Shown piece after piece: positions 8,004 through 16,304 of a stretch of 64,000 bases of DNA. Location of the stretch: NCBI GenBank assembly GCA_035534295.1, contig DATLSE010000052.1, positions 51,888 through 115,887 of the forward strand, written 5' to 3'. The notes beneath the pieces are model-generated. The model saw only the letters and a program-made list of their open reading frames with translations. It ran no database searches and was not told the origin of the DNA. The stretch is from DATKQJ01 sp035534295. GTDB lineage: Bacteria > Chloroflexota > Dormibacteria > Dormibacterales > Dormibacteraceae. Each line of letters opens with the position of its first letter. Positions within the stretch are counted from its first letter, which is position 1. A program made the translations under genes and the position numbers.

Positions 8004-9251
8004 ATGAGCACACCGACGGTGGGGGTCCAGACTGCCGGCGAGCGGATGAGCGCTGATCCTCCCCACCAATGGCATCCCGGCAGCATCACGCTGGTCGTGC
8101 TCTGCCAGAGCATGCAGTCCCTGGCCCTGGGTGGAATCGCTCTTTTTCTGCCCCTGATCCGGCGCGACGTGGGCCTGGACTTCACCCAGGCCGGGGGCAT
8201 TGCCGCCGCCTCGACCCTGGTCTACGCGCTGATGCAGATACCCTCGGGGTACCTGGCCGATCGCTTCGGTGCCCGCCGCCTCTTTCTGACCGGACTGGTG
8301 GGCTGCAACGCGCTCGTACTGAGCCTGGCGCTGCTCCACAACTACTGGCTCATCATCGCCAACCAGGCCCTCTCGGGGTTTTTCCGATCCCTGGTCTTCG
8401 CCCCCGGCCTGCTCCTGATCGGAGCCCTCTTCCCCGCCCGCCGCCGGGCCACCGCGATGGGCCTCTACGTGGCGGGCGGATTCAGCTCCAACATTCTGCT
8501 CAACACCCTGGGCCCGATCCTGGTCGGCTCCATGGGCTGGCGCCTGCTGTTCGCGACGTTTGCGGTGGGTGGCTTGGTCGTGCTGGTCCTATACCGCCGG
8601 TTCGGCGGCCCCGGCCCCATCGGCTCGGGAGGCTCGGGCGTCAGTCCAGCGCAGGCCCTGCGCCTCTTCCGGCACCGGGTGATGTGGGTCATCGCGGTGA
8701 TCCAGTACATCCGGCTGGCGGTGGCGTCGGGCATGGCCTTCTGGCTGCCCACCTTCGTGGTGGTCCAAAAGCACCAGTCACTTCAGGTGGCGGGACTGGT
8801 GGTGGCCCTGAGCGCGGCCGTCACCGCGCCGTCCAATTTTCTGGGCGGCTATCTCTCCGATCGGCTGGGACGCCCGCTCTGGGTGGTGGGCTCCTCGCTC
8901 TTCATGCTCGCGCTGACCACGGTCCTATTGATCAGGGTCGACAGCCTGGTCCCATTCCTCTTCGTGGTGGTGCTCAACGGCCTCTTTCTCCAGCTCTACT
9001 TCGGCCCGCTCTTCTCCGTCCCCATCGCCATGCTGGGACAGAAGAGCGCAGGACTGGCCAGCGGCTTCGGCAATTTCTTCGCCAACCTGGGCGGCTTCAC
9101 GGCCGTGTACCTGCTGGGTCTGGTCAAAGACCTGACCGGATCCTTCTCGCTCGGTTTCTTCGGTCTGTCAGCCCTCTGCCTGGTCGGCCTGGCCTGCACC
9201 GTGCTGCTTTCTGGGATGAGGCCGATCGCAGCTGGCGCCCTGGCCCGGTGA
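8004..9251 (+). CDS. MFS transporter (12 TM)
   Basis: A 415-residue inner-membrane transporter, with motif A-like GYLADRFGARR after TM2 and a repeat GYLSDRLGRP in the second half, so two six-helix bundles. GATAAT ends 9 nt before the ATG and no Shine-Dalgarno is seen, suggesting a leaderless transcript. Divergent from dtxR with 76 bp between the starts, so it may share metal control, but nothing in the protein indicates a metal substrate. Substrate unknown. A strong hairpin follows. Confidence 0.85.
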   Translation: MSTPTVGVQTAGERMSADPPHQWHPGSITLVVLCQSMQSLALGGIALFLPLIRRDVGLDFTQAGGIAAASTLVYALMQIPSGYLADRFGARRLFLTGLVGCNALVLSLALLHNYWLIIANQALSGFFRSLVFAPGLLLIGALFPARRRATAMGLYVAGGFSSNILLNTLGPILVGSMGWRLLFATFAVGGLVVLVLYRRFGGPGPIGSGGSGVSPAQALRLFRHRVMWVIAVIQYIRLAVASGMAFWLPTFVVVQKHQSLQVAGLVVALSAAVTAPSNFLGGYLSDRLGRPLWVVGSSLFMLALTTVLLIRVDSLVPFLFVVVLNGLFLQLYFGPLFSVPIAMLGQKSAGLASGFGNFFANLGGFTAVYLLGLVKDLTGSFSLGFFGLSALCLVGLACTVLLSGMRPIAAGALAR

Positions 9252-9261
9252 CGCCGACCCA

Positions 9262-9294
9262 CTGATCGTTCGGCGCCGAGCGCCGAGCGATCAG
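9262..9294. terminator. Bidirectional hairpin between convergent genes
   Basis: A 15-bp stem (CTGATCGTTCGGCGC with one G-T pair) closed by a 3-nt CGA loop, between the MFS gene (+) and the DEAD-box gene (-). It is very stable but has no T tract on either side, so termination may need Rho or rely on the hairpin alone. Confidence 0.7.
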
Positions 9295-9332
9295 CGCCGG
9301 CGCCGCTCAGGCCTGAGGAGTGCCGAGCCCGA

Positions 9333-10550
9333 CTAGGGGCGGCGCCGGTGCTGGAAAGGGCGTGGCCCTCGACTCGAGGTCGGGATCGGAGCCAGCGGAC
9401 GCGGCGCGGGACGAAGCCTCCACTCCCCTGTGGCGAGCAGGTGCTCGGAGTCGACCTCGGGCAGGTCCTCGGCGCCCTGACGCCGGAGCTTGGTCCAGGC
9501 GGGCTCGTCCTGAGAGGTGAGGAGCGTCAGGGCCCGACCGCTGGCCCCGTTGCGCGCCGTCCTCCCTACCCGGTGGGTGAGCCACTGGGGCGTATCCGGC
9601 AGGTCGTAGTTGATGACCAGACCGACGTGGCTGATGTCAAGCCCGCGGGCCGCGACGTTGGTGGCGACCAGAACTCCATCGGGGTCGTCGCGAAAGGCCT
9701 GGAGCGCCCGCTGCCGCTGCCCTTGGCTCATGTCCCCGCGCAGCTGCTGGGGACGGTGACCCAGGCGCTCGATGTCACGGCAGACCCGGGCCACGCCGTG
9801 CTTGGTCCGGCCAAAGGCGATGGTTGACCCGGCCCGCGCGCTGAGCAGCCGGTCCAGCACCTTGAGCTTGCCGCCGTGGGCGTCGACGCGCATGAGCCCG
9901 TGCTCGAGCCGGCTCTCCTCGTCGTCCTCCACACATACGCGGACCGGCTGCCGCAGATGACGGACGATCATCGACTCGACCCATTCCGGCATGGTGGCCG
10001 AGGCGAGCACCATCTGGGGCTGTCGGGTCAGGGCGATGATGCGTTCGATGATCGGGGCAAAGCCCGAGTCGAACATCTCGTCCGCCTCATCGAGGACCAT
10101 GTAACGGACCCCCGAGAGGTCGAGCACCCGCCTCTCCACCAGGTCGACGATGCGCCCTGGGGTGCCGATCAAAAGGTCGGTGCCGCGTCTCAACCCGCCC
10201 AGCTGGGCGCCGTATCCGACGCCGCCGAATACCAGCAGCTGGCGCAGGCCGAGATCCAGGGTGTCGAAAACCGCCGCGATCTGCAGCGCCAGCTCCCGAG
10301 TCGGACACACCACCATGGCCCGGGGCCCGCGCGTCGCCCGCTGAGGGGCGGCCAGGCCGGCCAGGCCGGCCAGTGGAAGCAGGAAGGCCAGGCTCTTGCC
10401 CGATCCCGTCGGCGCCTGAATTACGACGTCAGAGCCGGAGCGAAGCGGTGGGACGGCCTGCTCCTGGACCGGGAGAGGGCTGGATATGCCCGCCCGGTCG
10501 AGGGCGGCCAGCGTGCGGGCGCCAACGCCCAAAGATGAGAACTGGTTCAT
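9333..10550 (-). CDS. DEAD-box ATP-dependent RNA helicase
   Basis: A 405-residue RNA helicase core. Motifs in order: Q motif (SSPLPVQEQA), I APTGSGKS, Ia PTRELA, Ib TPGR, II DEAD, III SAT, IV, V ARGLD and VI HRVGRTAR. It unwinds RNA duplexes in ribosome assembly or RNA decay. The C-terminal extension is short (about 50 residues, Pro/Arg-rich), unlike the second helicase at the window end, which has a DbpA-type RNA-binding domain. The start has AGGAG six bases upstream. A 190-bp upstream leader (10551-10739) could carry cold-responsive control, but no specific element is visible. Confidence 0.93.
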   Translation of the reverse strand: MNQFSSLGVGARTLAALDRAGISSPLPVQEQAVPPLRSGSDVVIQAPTGSGKSLAFLLPLAGLAGLAAPQRATRGPRAMVVCPTRELALQIAAVFDTLDLGLRQLLVFGGVGYGAQLGGLRRGTDLLIGTPGRIVDLVERRVLDLSGVRYMVLDEADEMFDSGFAPIIERIIALTRQPQMVLASATMPEWVESMIVRHLRQPVRVCVEDDEESRLEHGLMRVDAHGGKLKVLDRLLSARAGSTIAFGRTKHGVARVCRDIERLGHRPQQLRGDMSQGQRQRALQAFRDDPDGVLVATNVAARGLDISHVGLVINYDLPDTPQWLTHRVGRTARNGASGRALTLLTSQDEPAWTKLRRQGAEDLPEVDSEHLLATGEWRLRPAPRPLAPIPTSSRGPRPFQHRRRP

Positions 10551-10725
10551 GGAAGACTCCTGATTTCCCCCGCTGGTGTTCGTGTGCCGTACTCAGGACG
10601 CCGTCCAAGCGAAACGGGGAGAGGGAACCGGAGTGGGCGGAGGTCGCCGACCAAAGGGCGACTTACCGCCACCTAGTGTACCGGACGGAGGACGGAGCCG
10701 TGATGAGCGAGCGCTCTCCTGCGCC

Positions 10726-10731
10726 TAGAAT
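10726..10731 (+). promoter_or_regulatory. -10 element of the 47-residue gene
   Basis: TAGAAT, 8 nt upstream of ATG 10740; transcription would begin at or next to the start codon. No clear -35 box. Confidence 0.4.
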
Positions 10732-10739
10732 GCCCTGGC

Positions 10740-10883
10740 ATGAGCAAAGGGCGCGACAACCGCGGACGCGACGACAAGAAGAACAAGAAGGTCAAAAAGG
10801 ACAAGCGCGCGCCCGCGGCGACGGCCTACGACCCGAACTTGGTCGTGCGCCAAGCGCCGGCCCCTCCACCCGAGAAGGCCTAG
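10740..10883 (+). CDS. Small basic protein, 47 residues
   Basis: ATG to TAG, too short for usual gene-finding cut-offs. The N-terminal half is Lys/Arg/Asp-rich (starts MSKGRDNRGRDDKKNKK) and the C-terminal half is Ala/Pro-rich. Codons end in G or C as in neighbouring genes. A TAGAAT hexamer ends 8 nt before the ATG with no Shine-Dalgarno, so it is probably leaderless. It recalls small lysine-rich proteins of unknown function found in many bacteria; I cannot name a family with certainty. Possibly nucleic-acid binding from its charge. Confidence 0.55.
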   Translation: MSKGRDNRGRDDKKNKKVKKDKRAPAATAYDPNLVVRQAPAPPPEKA

Positions 10884-10927
10884 GCCCCCAGCCTCAGAAG
10901 TCCTCACCTTCCTCGGGCGCCTCCAAC

Positions 10928-10948
10928 TTACATAGACCGTCTATGTAA
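10928..10948. promoter_or_regulatory. Perfect 21-bp palindrome, MarR operator
   Basis: TTACATAGAC-C-GTCTATGTAA: two perfect 10-bp arms around one base, ending 9 bp before the GTG of the MarR gene. Local AT content is far above the surroundings and it contains promoter-like TATGTA. Length, symmetry and position are those of a MarR autoregulatory operator controlling the marR-MFS operon. Confidence 0.75.
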
Positions 10949-10957
10949 ACTTGCCGG

Positions 10958-11425
10958 GTGCCCATCCTCCCCTCGGCTCCCCCCCGCGCCGTGGCCGAGG
11001 AGCTGACCGCACACGTGACCCGGCTCAACTTGCTGCTGCGCTCGGAGCTGGCTCCCCAGGGGGTCAGCCTGGCCCAGGCCAGCACCCTGGCCACGCTCAG
11101 CCAGCGTGGCCCGACGCGGATGACCGAGCTGGCCGCGGCGGCGGCGGTGGCCCAGCCCAGCATGAGCGCGCTGATCAAGCGCATGGAACGCCAGGGCTGG
11201 GTCCGCAGGTCGTCCGCGCTCTCCGACCAGCGCGCCGTCGAGGTCGTGATCACGGGGCCGGGAGCCCGGCTCCTGGCTGAGCTGCGCGAGGCTCGCTCGG
11301 CCGCCCTTGGTCGCCACCTCGGGCGCCTCGCAGCGGCCGACCAGGAGCTCCTGGCCCAGGCCGCGGGAAGTCTGGGCCGGCTGGTGGAGTCGATCGAAGA
11401 GGAGGCCACCGGCCGTGCACGATAG
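10958..11425 (+). CDS. MarR-family transcriptional regulator
   Basis: A 155-residue winged-helix regulator: recognition helix in AAVAQPSMSALIKRMERQGW, wing in SSALSDQRAVEVVIT. It starts at GTG just downstream of a perfect palindrome, with no Shine-Dalgarno. It overlaps the following MFS exporter gene by 11 bp, so the two are co-transcribed and probably translationally coupled. By family it should repress its own operon and respond to a small ligand, likely one exported by the MFS partner. Confidence 0.9.
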   Translation: MPILPSAPPRAVAEELTAHVTRLNLLLRSELAPQGVSLAQASTLATLSQRGPTRMTELAAAAAVAQPSMSALIKRMERQGWVRRSSALSDQRAVEVVITGPGARLLAELREARSAALGRHLGRLAAADQELLAQAAGSLGRLVESIEEEATGRAR

Positions 11426-12686
11426 CCCCAGCCGGGCCCAATTGCTCCAGCAGCCACGGGCGGTTTGGGCGGTCGCATTCGCGTGTGTCGTGGCCTTCAT
11501 GGGAATCGGTCTGGTCGACCCCATCCTGCCCGCGATCGCCCGCGGTCTCAAGGCCAGCCCATCCCAGGTCGAACTCCTGTTCACGAGCTACCTCCTGGTG
11601 ACCGGCCTGGCGATGGTCGTGACCGGCGCGGTGGCGAGCTGGATCGGCCCCAAGGCCACCCTGCTCAGCGGCCTTTTCCTGATCGTGGTGTTCGCCAGTC
11701 TGGCCGGCTCCTCTTCCACCATCGCCCAGGTGGTCGGATTCCGCGCCGGCTGGGGACTGGGGAACGCCCTTTTTATCGCAACCGCCCTGGCCGTGATCGT
11801 CAGCGCCGCCAGCGGTGGCATCGGGGGTGCCATCATCCTCTACGAGGCGGCGCTGGGCCTGGGGATCGCGGTGGGGCCGGTGGTGGGCGGCATCCTGGGC
11901 GGGATCACCTGGCGCGGCCCCTTTTACGGCACCGCGGTGCTGATGTCCGTGGCCCTGCTGGCCATCCTGATCTGGTTGCCGGCCACGCCCCGACCGGCCC
12001 TTAGAGTCCCGGTCCTGGCCCCCATCCGCGCCCTGCGTCACAGCGGATTGCGCACCGTGGGGCTGGTGGCCTTCCTCTACAACTTCGGTTTCTTCGTCCT
12101 GCTCGCCTACACTCCCTTCCCGCTGGGCCTGGACGCGCACGGTCTCGGACTCGTCTTCTTCGGTTGGGGCGTCTGCGTTGCCCTGAGCTCGGTATTGATC
12201 GCTCCCCGGCTAGAAGCTGCCTTCAGGACCCTGCGCACGGTGGTCGCCATGCTAGTCGTGCTGGCTCTGATCCTTCTCCTGATGGGCCTCATGACCCAGT
12301 CCCGTCCGGCCCTGATCGCGCTCGTGGTGGTGGCCGGACTCTTCCTCGGCGTCAACAACACGCTCATCACCCAGGCGGTGATGCGCATATCCCCGTTCGA
12401 GCGCCCCGTGGCGTCGGCGGGCTACAGCTTCATCCGATTCATGGGCGGTGCCATCGCGCCCTTCCTGGCCGGAAAGCTGGCGGAGCGTTTTGGGTCCCAC
12501 GTTCCCTTTTACGTCGCCTCGACCTCGGTCCTCATGGCCATCGTGGTGATCGCCTGGGGACGGCGTCAGCTCGCCCCGGCCGACCAGCCCATGCAGGCCG
12601 CGAGGGCCGACAACTCAAACCTCAAGGTGCCCGGAGCCCGGACGACCGCGGGGGTCGTGACCGGAGTGCTGGCCGAGCGGGATTAG
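11415..12686 (+). CDS. MFS efflux transporter (DHA1-like, 12 TM)
   Basis: A 423-residue inner-membrane protein with MGIGLVDPILPAIA in TM1 (the DHA1 drug exporter pattern), TSYLLVTGLAMV in TM2, and GWGLGNALF in TM4. The GTG at 11415 lies within the end of the MarR gene; the longer frame from 11307 is only marR read in another frame. Being the sole partner of a MarR repressor, it is probably an inducible exporter of a toxic compound or metabolite. The last 40 residues are a hydrophilic tail. Confidence 0.88.
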   Translation: MHDSPSRAQLLQQPRAVWAVAFACVVAFMGIGLVDPILPAIARGLKASPSQVELLFTSYLLVTGLAMVVTGAVASWIGPKATLLSGLFLIVVFASLAGSSSTIAQVVGFRAGWGLGNALFIATALAVIVSAASGGIGGAIILYEAALGLGIAVGPVVGGILGGITWRGPFYGTAVLMSVALLAILIWLPATPRPALRVPVLAPIRALRHSGLRTVGLVAFLYNFGFFVLLAYTPFPLGLDAHGLGLVFFGWGVCVALSSVLIAPRLEAAFRTLRTVVAMLVVLALILLLMGLMTQSRPALIALVVVAGLFLGVNNTLITQAVMRISPFERPVASAGYSFIRFMGGAIAPFLAGKLAERFGSHVPFYVASTSVLMAIVVIAWGRRQLAPADQPMQAARADNSNLKVPGARTTAGVVTGVLAERD

Positions 12687-12707
12687 GCCCTCGCGCCGGG
12701 CCGCATC

Positions 12708-13016
12708 TCAGCCCGCGGACGTGCCGGGCGAGGGGGCGAAGATTCCAGGCGATGGGGGCGTCAGGGGCTGCACCGGGCTACCGCCGGTGGGTAGGCGCCG
12801 GGCGCCGAGGCGCCGACCCAGTCCAGGATGCATCCCTCCGGCAGGCATGCAGTAGCGGGGACCGCAGACGAGGCGCTGGGCGGCCGGCCGGGCCGGGCGC
12901 GCCACGGCAATTCCGGCCACACCGAAGAACAGCCACGCCACCAGCAGTCCGGCCAGAAGTCCGCTCAGGATCCCCAGGCCGAGGTGCGAACGCGAACGCA
13001 TCCAATCAAACACCAC
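12708..13016 (-). CDS. Small membrane protein with Pro-rich tail
   Basis: 102 residues: one N-terminal TM helix (about 12-40, Leu/Gly/Ala-rich), a segment with two Cys (VCGPRYCMPAGG) and a Pro/Ser/Gly-rich tail. GTG start overlaps the 3' end of the upstream SHOCT-type gene by 11 bp, so they form one unit. I do not recognise it. The codons fit the genome, but the tail could be low-complexity noise. Confidence 0.45.
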   Translation of the reverse strand: MVFDWMRSRSHLGLGILSGLLAGLLVAWLFFGVAGIAVARPARPAAQRLVCGPRYCMPAGGMHPGLGRRLGARRLPTGGSPVQPLTPPSPGIFAPSPGTSAG

Positions 13017-13335
13017 TGGTCAGCACCTCGCGCATGCGCTTGTATTCGCGCTCGTTGATCTCGCCCCGGGCGTAGCGCAGGTTGAGTTCGGCGAGCGGGT
13101 CGGGAGCCACGATCTGGGTCGGAGCGAGCGGGCGGAAGAGATGGGTCAGGACCATGGCCAGAGCCAGGACGAGCACGACCAGAATGGTGAGTCCGGTGGC
13201 GCCTCGGACCAGGACGGCCGCGCTCGGTCGGCGCAGGACCACCGCGAGGGCGCCGGGAAGGTACAAAAGAACCACCAGGGCCAGGCCGCCCAGAAAGCCG
13301 AATCGATAAAGGCTGCGGGGGTGTTGCTCCATCAC
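13006..13335 (-). CDS. Membrane protein with C-terminal SHOCT domain
   Basis: 109 residues with two TM helices (about 12-33 and 44-64) and a cytoplasmic SHOCT-type tail (DPLAELNLRYARGEINEREYKRMREVL). SHOCT is a short oligomerisation-type domain found at the end of many small bacterial membrane proteins; function generally unknown. Divergent from the GT-C glycosyltransferase gene. Confidence 0.75.
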   Translation of the reverse strand: MMEQHPRSLYRFGFLGGLALVVLLYLPGALAVVLRRPSAAVLVRGATGLTILVVLVLALAMVLTHLFRPLAPTQIVAPDPLAELNLRYARGEINEREYKRMREVLTSGV

Positions 13336-13432
13336 TGTCCCTAAATCTAGGGTGGCGGCCGGGGCCAGGTGTCAGCGATACCTCACGAAGGTGTAAGTAC
13401 CCTGGGCCGGGCGCGGTGTGTGATGACGCACC

Positions 13433-14977
13433 ATGGAATGCGAGATGGCGAGTTCCTGGCTGCCCCTGGGCGAACCCCGGGGGACGACTTCGCGCCGGTC
13501 CTCGCTGGCTCTCGTGGTCGTGATCCTGCTCCTGCGTCTGCCCTCCTGGTACGAGCCCCGCTGGTACTCCGACCAGGGACTGTTCAGCACCGTGGGCATG
13601 GCGCTGGCCCGCGGCGTTCCCCTCTACCGCGGCATTTTTGACAACAGCCCGCCCGGTATCTACTGGATCTACGCCCTGCTCTATCGACTTGGCGGAGCCC
13701 AACATCAGCAGCTCCTGGCCGAGCTGGCGGCGAGCGCGGCGGTGCTCGCGTCATGTCTTCTCGTGCTCCGGCTGGGGGCATGGCTGCTCGCTCCCCGAGG
13801 GGCTCTCCTGGCCGCGTTTTCGACCGCGATCGTGCTCTCCCTGCCGACGCTCGACGGCGATCTGTTCAACGTCGAGATCGCCGGGCTGCCCTTCTTTTTG
13901 GGCTCTCTTCGCCTCTGCCTGACGCGTTCCAGGCTCGCCCTCTTCGGGGCCGGCTGCCTGCTCGGCGCCGCCGTCATCGTCCGGCCCTCCTATGCCCTGG
14001 ACGGGCTGGCCCTGATCGTGCCCCTGCTGAGCGGGCCGAAGCCCGCGACGAGGGTCGCCATATTTGCCGGGGGCGGGCTCAGCGCGGCGCTGGGGGCGGG
14101 CCTGGGACTGGCCGCCACCGGCTCCCTTACCACCTACCTGACCGTGATCATGCCGGCCGAACACGCCTATCTGGTCTGGGCCAACGGCGGCGACCTCTAC
14201 GGTCTCCTGATCCGCCTGGGCCTGCTCTTCCTCCTCGCCGCCTGGCTCTGGCGTCGCGCCGAGTCGCCCACCGCGCGGCTGCTGGCGATCTGGGTCCCCG
14301 CCAGCCTGGCAGGATCCAGTCTGACCCCGCGCGAGCTGACCCATTACTGCCACGAGGCGGTGCCGGCGCTGAGTCTGGCTCTGGCCTATCTTCTGGCCCG
14401 CCGCCGGCTTTCCCTGGCGGTGCCCCTGCAGATGGCGAGCCTGATCCTGGCCCTGGAGCTACTGCTGGTGCTGCCCGCCCAGGAGAGCTCGCGGCTGCAC
14501 GGTCAGGCGCCACCACCAGCTCTGGCCCACAACTTCGGCTATGCCCAGCTGCCCGCCTACTACGTCAACTGGTTTCAGTACGCGAGCGGAGGAGAGACCC
14601 GAGCGAGGTATTCAGCCCTCTTCCCCGGCCAGGCGGCGGAGACCGCCAGTGAGGCGGCGGCGCTGCGCCGACTGGCCGCGGGCCGACCGCTGCGGCTGGT
14701 GGTGCTGGGAGACCAACCCTGGATTTACCAGAAGAGCGGCCTGCTTCCGGCTGGCCCCTACATCACCACCAACACCGCGTTCTGGCGCGTCCCGGCGGCA
14801 CCCGGAGCGCTCCGGGCCCTGGTCGCCTCGGGCTGCGCCGGCCTGCTTGTATACGTCAGTGGGCCGGGTGATTTCAGGCCGGAGATCGCCGCCGCCGGCT
14901 ACGTCGCGATTTCGGGCACCCCCTGGCCGACCTATTTGAGCCCCAGGCCGGAGGGGTGCGCGGGGATCACGCCGTGA
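13433..14977 (+). CDS. Polytopic GT-C fold glycosyltransferase (GT39/PMT-like)
   Basis: A 514-residue membrane protein. After TM1 comes an extracytoplasmic loop with SDQGLFSTVGMALARGVPLY and IFDNSPPGIYWIYAL, the acidic and PPG pattern of GT-C enzymes that use polyprenyl-phosphate sugars. About 10 TM helices are followed by a soluble C-terminal domain (about residues 390-514). It probably transfers sugars to lipids, proteins or wall polymers on the outer face. ATG 13433 or 13445 are both possible starts. Stands alone, so the acceptor is unknown. Confidence 0.75.
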   Translation: MECEMASSWLPLGEPRGTTSRRSSLALVVVILLLRLPSWYEPRWYSDQGLFSTVGMALARGVPLYRGIFDNSPPGIYWIYALLYRLGGAQHQQLLAELAASAAVLASCLLVLRLGAWLLAPRGALLAAFSTAIVLSLPTLDGDLFNVEIAGLPFFLGSLRLCLTRSRLALFGAGCLLGAAVIVRPSYALDGLALIVPLLSGPKPATRVAIFAGGGLSAALGAGLGLAATGSLTTYLTVIMPAEHAYLVWANGGDLYGLLIRLGLLFLLAAWLWRRAESPTARLLAIWVPASLAGSSLTPRELTHYCHEAVPALSLALAYLLARRRLSLAVPLQMASLILALELLLVLPAQESSRLHGQAPPPALAHNFGYAQLPAYYVNWFQYASGGETRARYSALFPGQAAETASEAAALRRLAAGRPLRLVVLGDQPWIYQKSGLLPAGPYITTNTAFWRVPAAPGALRALVASGCAGLLVYVSGPGDFRPEIAAAGYVAISGTPWPTYLSPRPEGCAGITP

Positions 14978-15081
14978 CGCTCAGAGCCGCCGCAATCGAA
15001 TCCGGCGCGACCTGAGGCCCCGGGATGACTACGATGGACTTGACCAGCAGGGCGGCATGAAGATCGTCAGGAGACCTCTAT

Positions 15082-15282
15082 ATGAATCAGGACGCACCTC
15101 GGAGGACAGATAAGTCACCGAGCCAGGGCGCGGATCAGACCAAGCCCGACGGCGCTGAAGTCGCTCGCAGCGACCAGGCTCCCGGCGAGGAGACGGTGCA
15201 GGTGAACGACGCCTACAGTGGCGGCGGCCCGGCCCCCGACCCCGATCCCACGCTCTCCGAGCAGCATCAGACCGGAGGGTGA
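15082..15282 (+). CDS. Small hydrophilic protein of unknown function
   Basis: 66 residues rich in Asp, Glu, Pro, Gln and Gly, probably disordered, without Cys or TM segment. AGGAG lies 8 nt before the ATG. Its TGA overlaps the GTG of the sulfocyanin-like lipoprotein gene (GTGA), so the two are translationally coupled. No family recognised. Confidence 0.55.
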   Translation: MNQDAPRRTDKSPSQGADQTKPDGAEVARSDQAPGEETVQVNDAYSGGGPAPDPDPTLSEQHQTGG

Positions 15283-15839
15283 CGGCAGCCGGCCAGAGAG
15301 AGCGCACGGCCCGGGCCAGGCGGGGCCCGCGCCCTGGTCGGCGTTATCTGTGGCCGTTCCTGGCCTGCCTGCTCCTGGCCTGTAACCCGGTCACCGGGAC
15401 CGGCCCCGGCACTCCGCCTGACCCGGGTCGCTTCCTCCACGCCGACGCGGCCAGCCGGAGCGCGGTGCTGACCCTGATCGCGGGCTACCCGGCCACCGAC
15501 AACGAGTTCAACTACGACGGCTACGAGAACGGTCAGCTCAAGGTCATCATCCCCACCGGGTGGTCGGTCACCGTGCAGTGCCAGAACCGCACCACGGTGC
15601 CCAATTCCTGCGCGGTCGTGTCCGGACCGAACGCCGCCCGCCCGCTCCGGACCGCCTGGGCCACGCCCAACCCAGAGCTCGGTCTCGCCCCCGGCGCCAC
15701 GGCCAGCTTCTCCTTCCAGGCGAGCACCGTGGGCGACTTTCGCATCGCGTCCCTTGCGCCTGGCGGCGAGGCGGGAGGCATGTGGTTACGCCTGGTCATA
15801 GTGGCGGGCGGCAGGCCCTCGATCGGGGCCGGAGACTGA
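15279..15839 (+). CDS. Sulfocyanin-like cupredoxin lipoprotein lacking most copper ligands
   Basis: 186 residues. A signal peptide with lipobox LLLAC (Cys about residue 34) would anchor it outside the membrane after Lgt modification. The domain matches sulfocyanin/SoxE-like cupredoxins (NEFNYDGYENGQLKVIIPTGW; GDFRIAS; GGMWLRLVI). In that family copper is held by His in PHS, Cys in RIAC, His in PGH and a Met in GMW. Here these read PNS, RIAS, PGG and GMW: only Met remains. Two new Cys (QCQNRTTVPNSC) could make a disulfide. So the fold is kept but type 1 copper binding looks lost. Overlaps the small upstream gene. Confidence 0.75.
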   Translation: MTAAGQRERTARARRGPRPGRRYLWPFLACLLLACNPVTGTGPGTPPDPGRFLHADAASRSAVLTLIAGYPATDNEFNYDGYENGQLKVIIPTGWSVTVQCQNRTTVPNSCAVVSGPNAARPLRTAWATPNPELGLAPGATASFSFQASTVGDFRIASLAPGGEAGGMWLRLVIVAGGRPSIGAGD

Positions 15840-15841
15840 GG

Positions 15842-16228
15842 CTAGGCTTCCTGCAGCCGCAGAGCGGCCGAATTGATGCAGTAGCGCAGCCCGGTCGGCG
15901 GGGGACCGTCGGCGAAGACGTGGCCGAGGTGGCCTCCACAGCCGCTGCAGGTGACCTCGGTCCGGGTCATGCCATGGCTGCGATCGTCCGATTCCAGGAC
16001 CCCGTCCTCATCCAGGGGCTTGAAAAAGCTGGGCCATCCGCACCCGGAATCGAATTTGGTGCCGGACTCGAAGAGCGGTGTCGCGCAACCGGCGCACACA
16101 TACGTGCCCTCGGTCTTCTCATCCCAGTACTCACCGCTGAAGGGCGCCTCGGTGCCCTTGAGGCGCAGGACCTGGTACTGCTCGGCGGTCAGCTCGCCCC
16201 GCCATTGCGACTCCGACTTGGTATTCAT
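15842..16228 (-). CDS. msrB: Peptide methionine-(R)-S-oxide reductase MsrB
   Basis: 128 residues, full-length MsrB. Zinc cysteines CAGC and CSGC, the GCGWPSFF substrate motif, HLGHVF and the catalytic Cys in RYCINS are all present. It reduces the R-epimer of methionine sulfoxide in proteins, with electrons from thioredoxin. The start has AGGAGG four bases upstream. No signal peptide, so cytoplasmic. The gene stops 3 bp from the convergent sulfocyanin-like gene. Confidence 0.95.
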   Translation of the reverse strand: MNTKSESQWRGELTAEQYQVLRLKGTEAPFSGEYWDEKTEGTYVCAGCATPLFESGTKFDSGCGWPSFFKPLDEDGVLESDDRSHGMTRTEVTCSGCGGHLGHVFADGPPPTGLRYCINSAALRLQEA

Positions 16229-16304
16229 GAGCCCTCCTTCGCGTTCCCGATCGTCTATTCCTACTACCTTTGGGACCGCGCTGACCTTCCCGCCGCGGAC
16301 CCGA

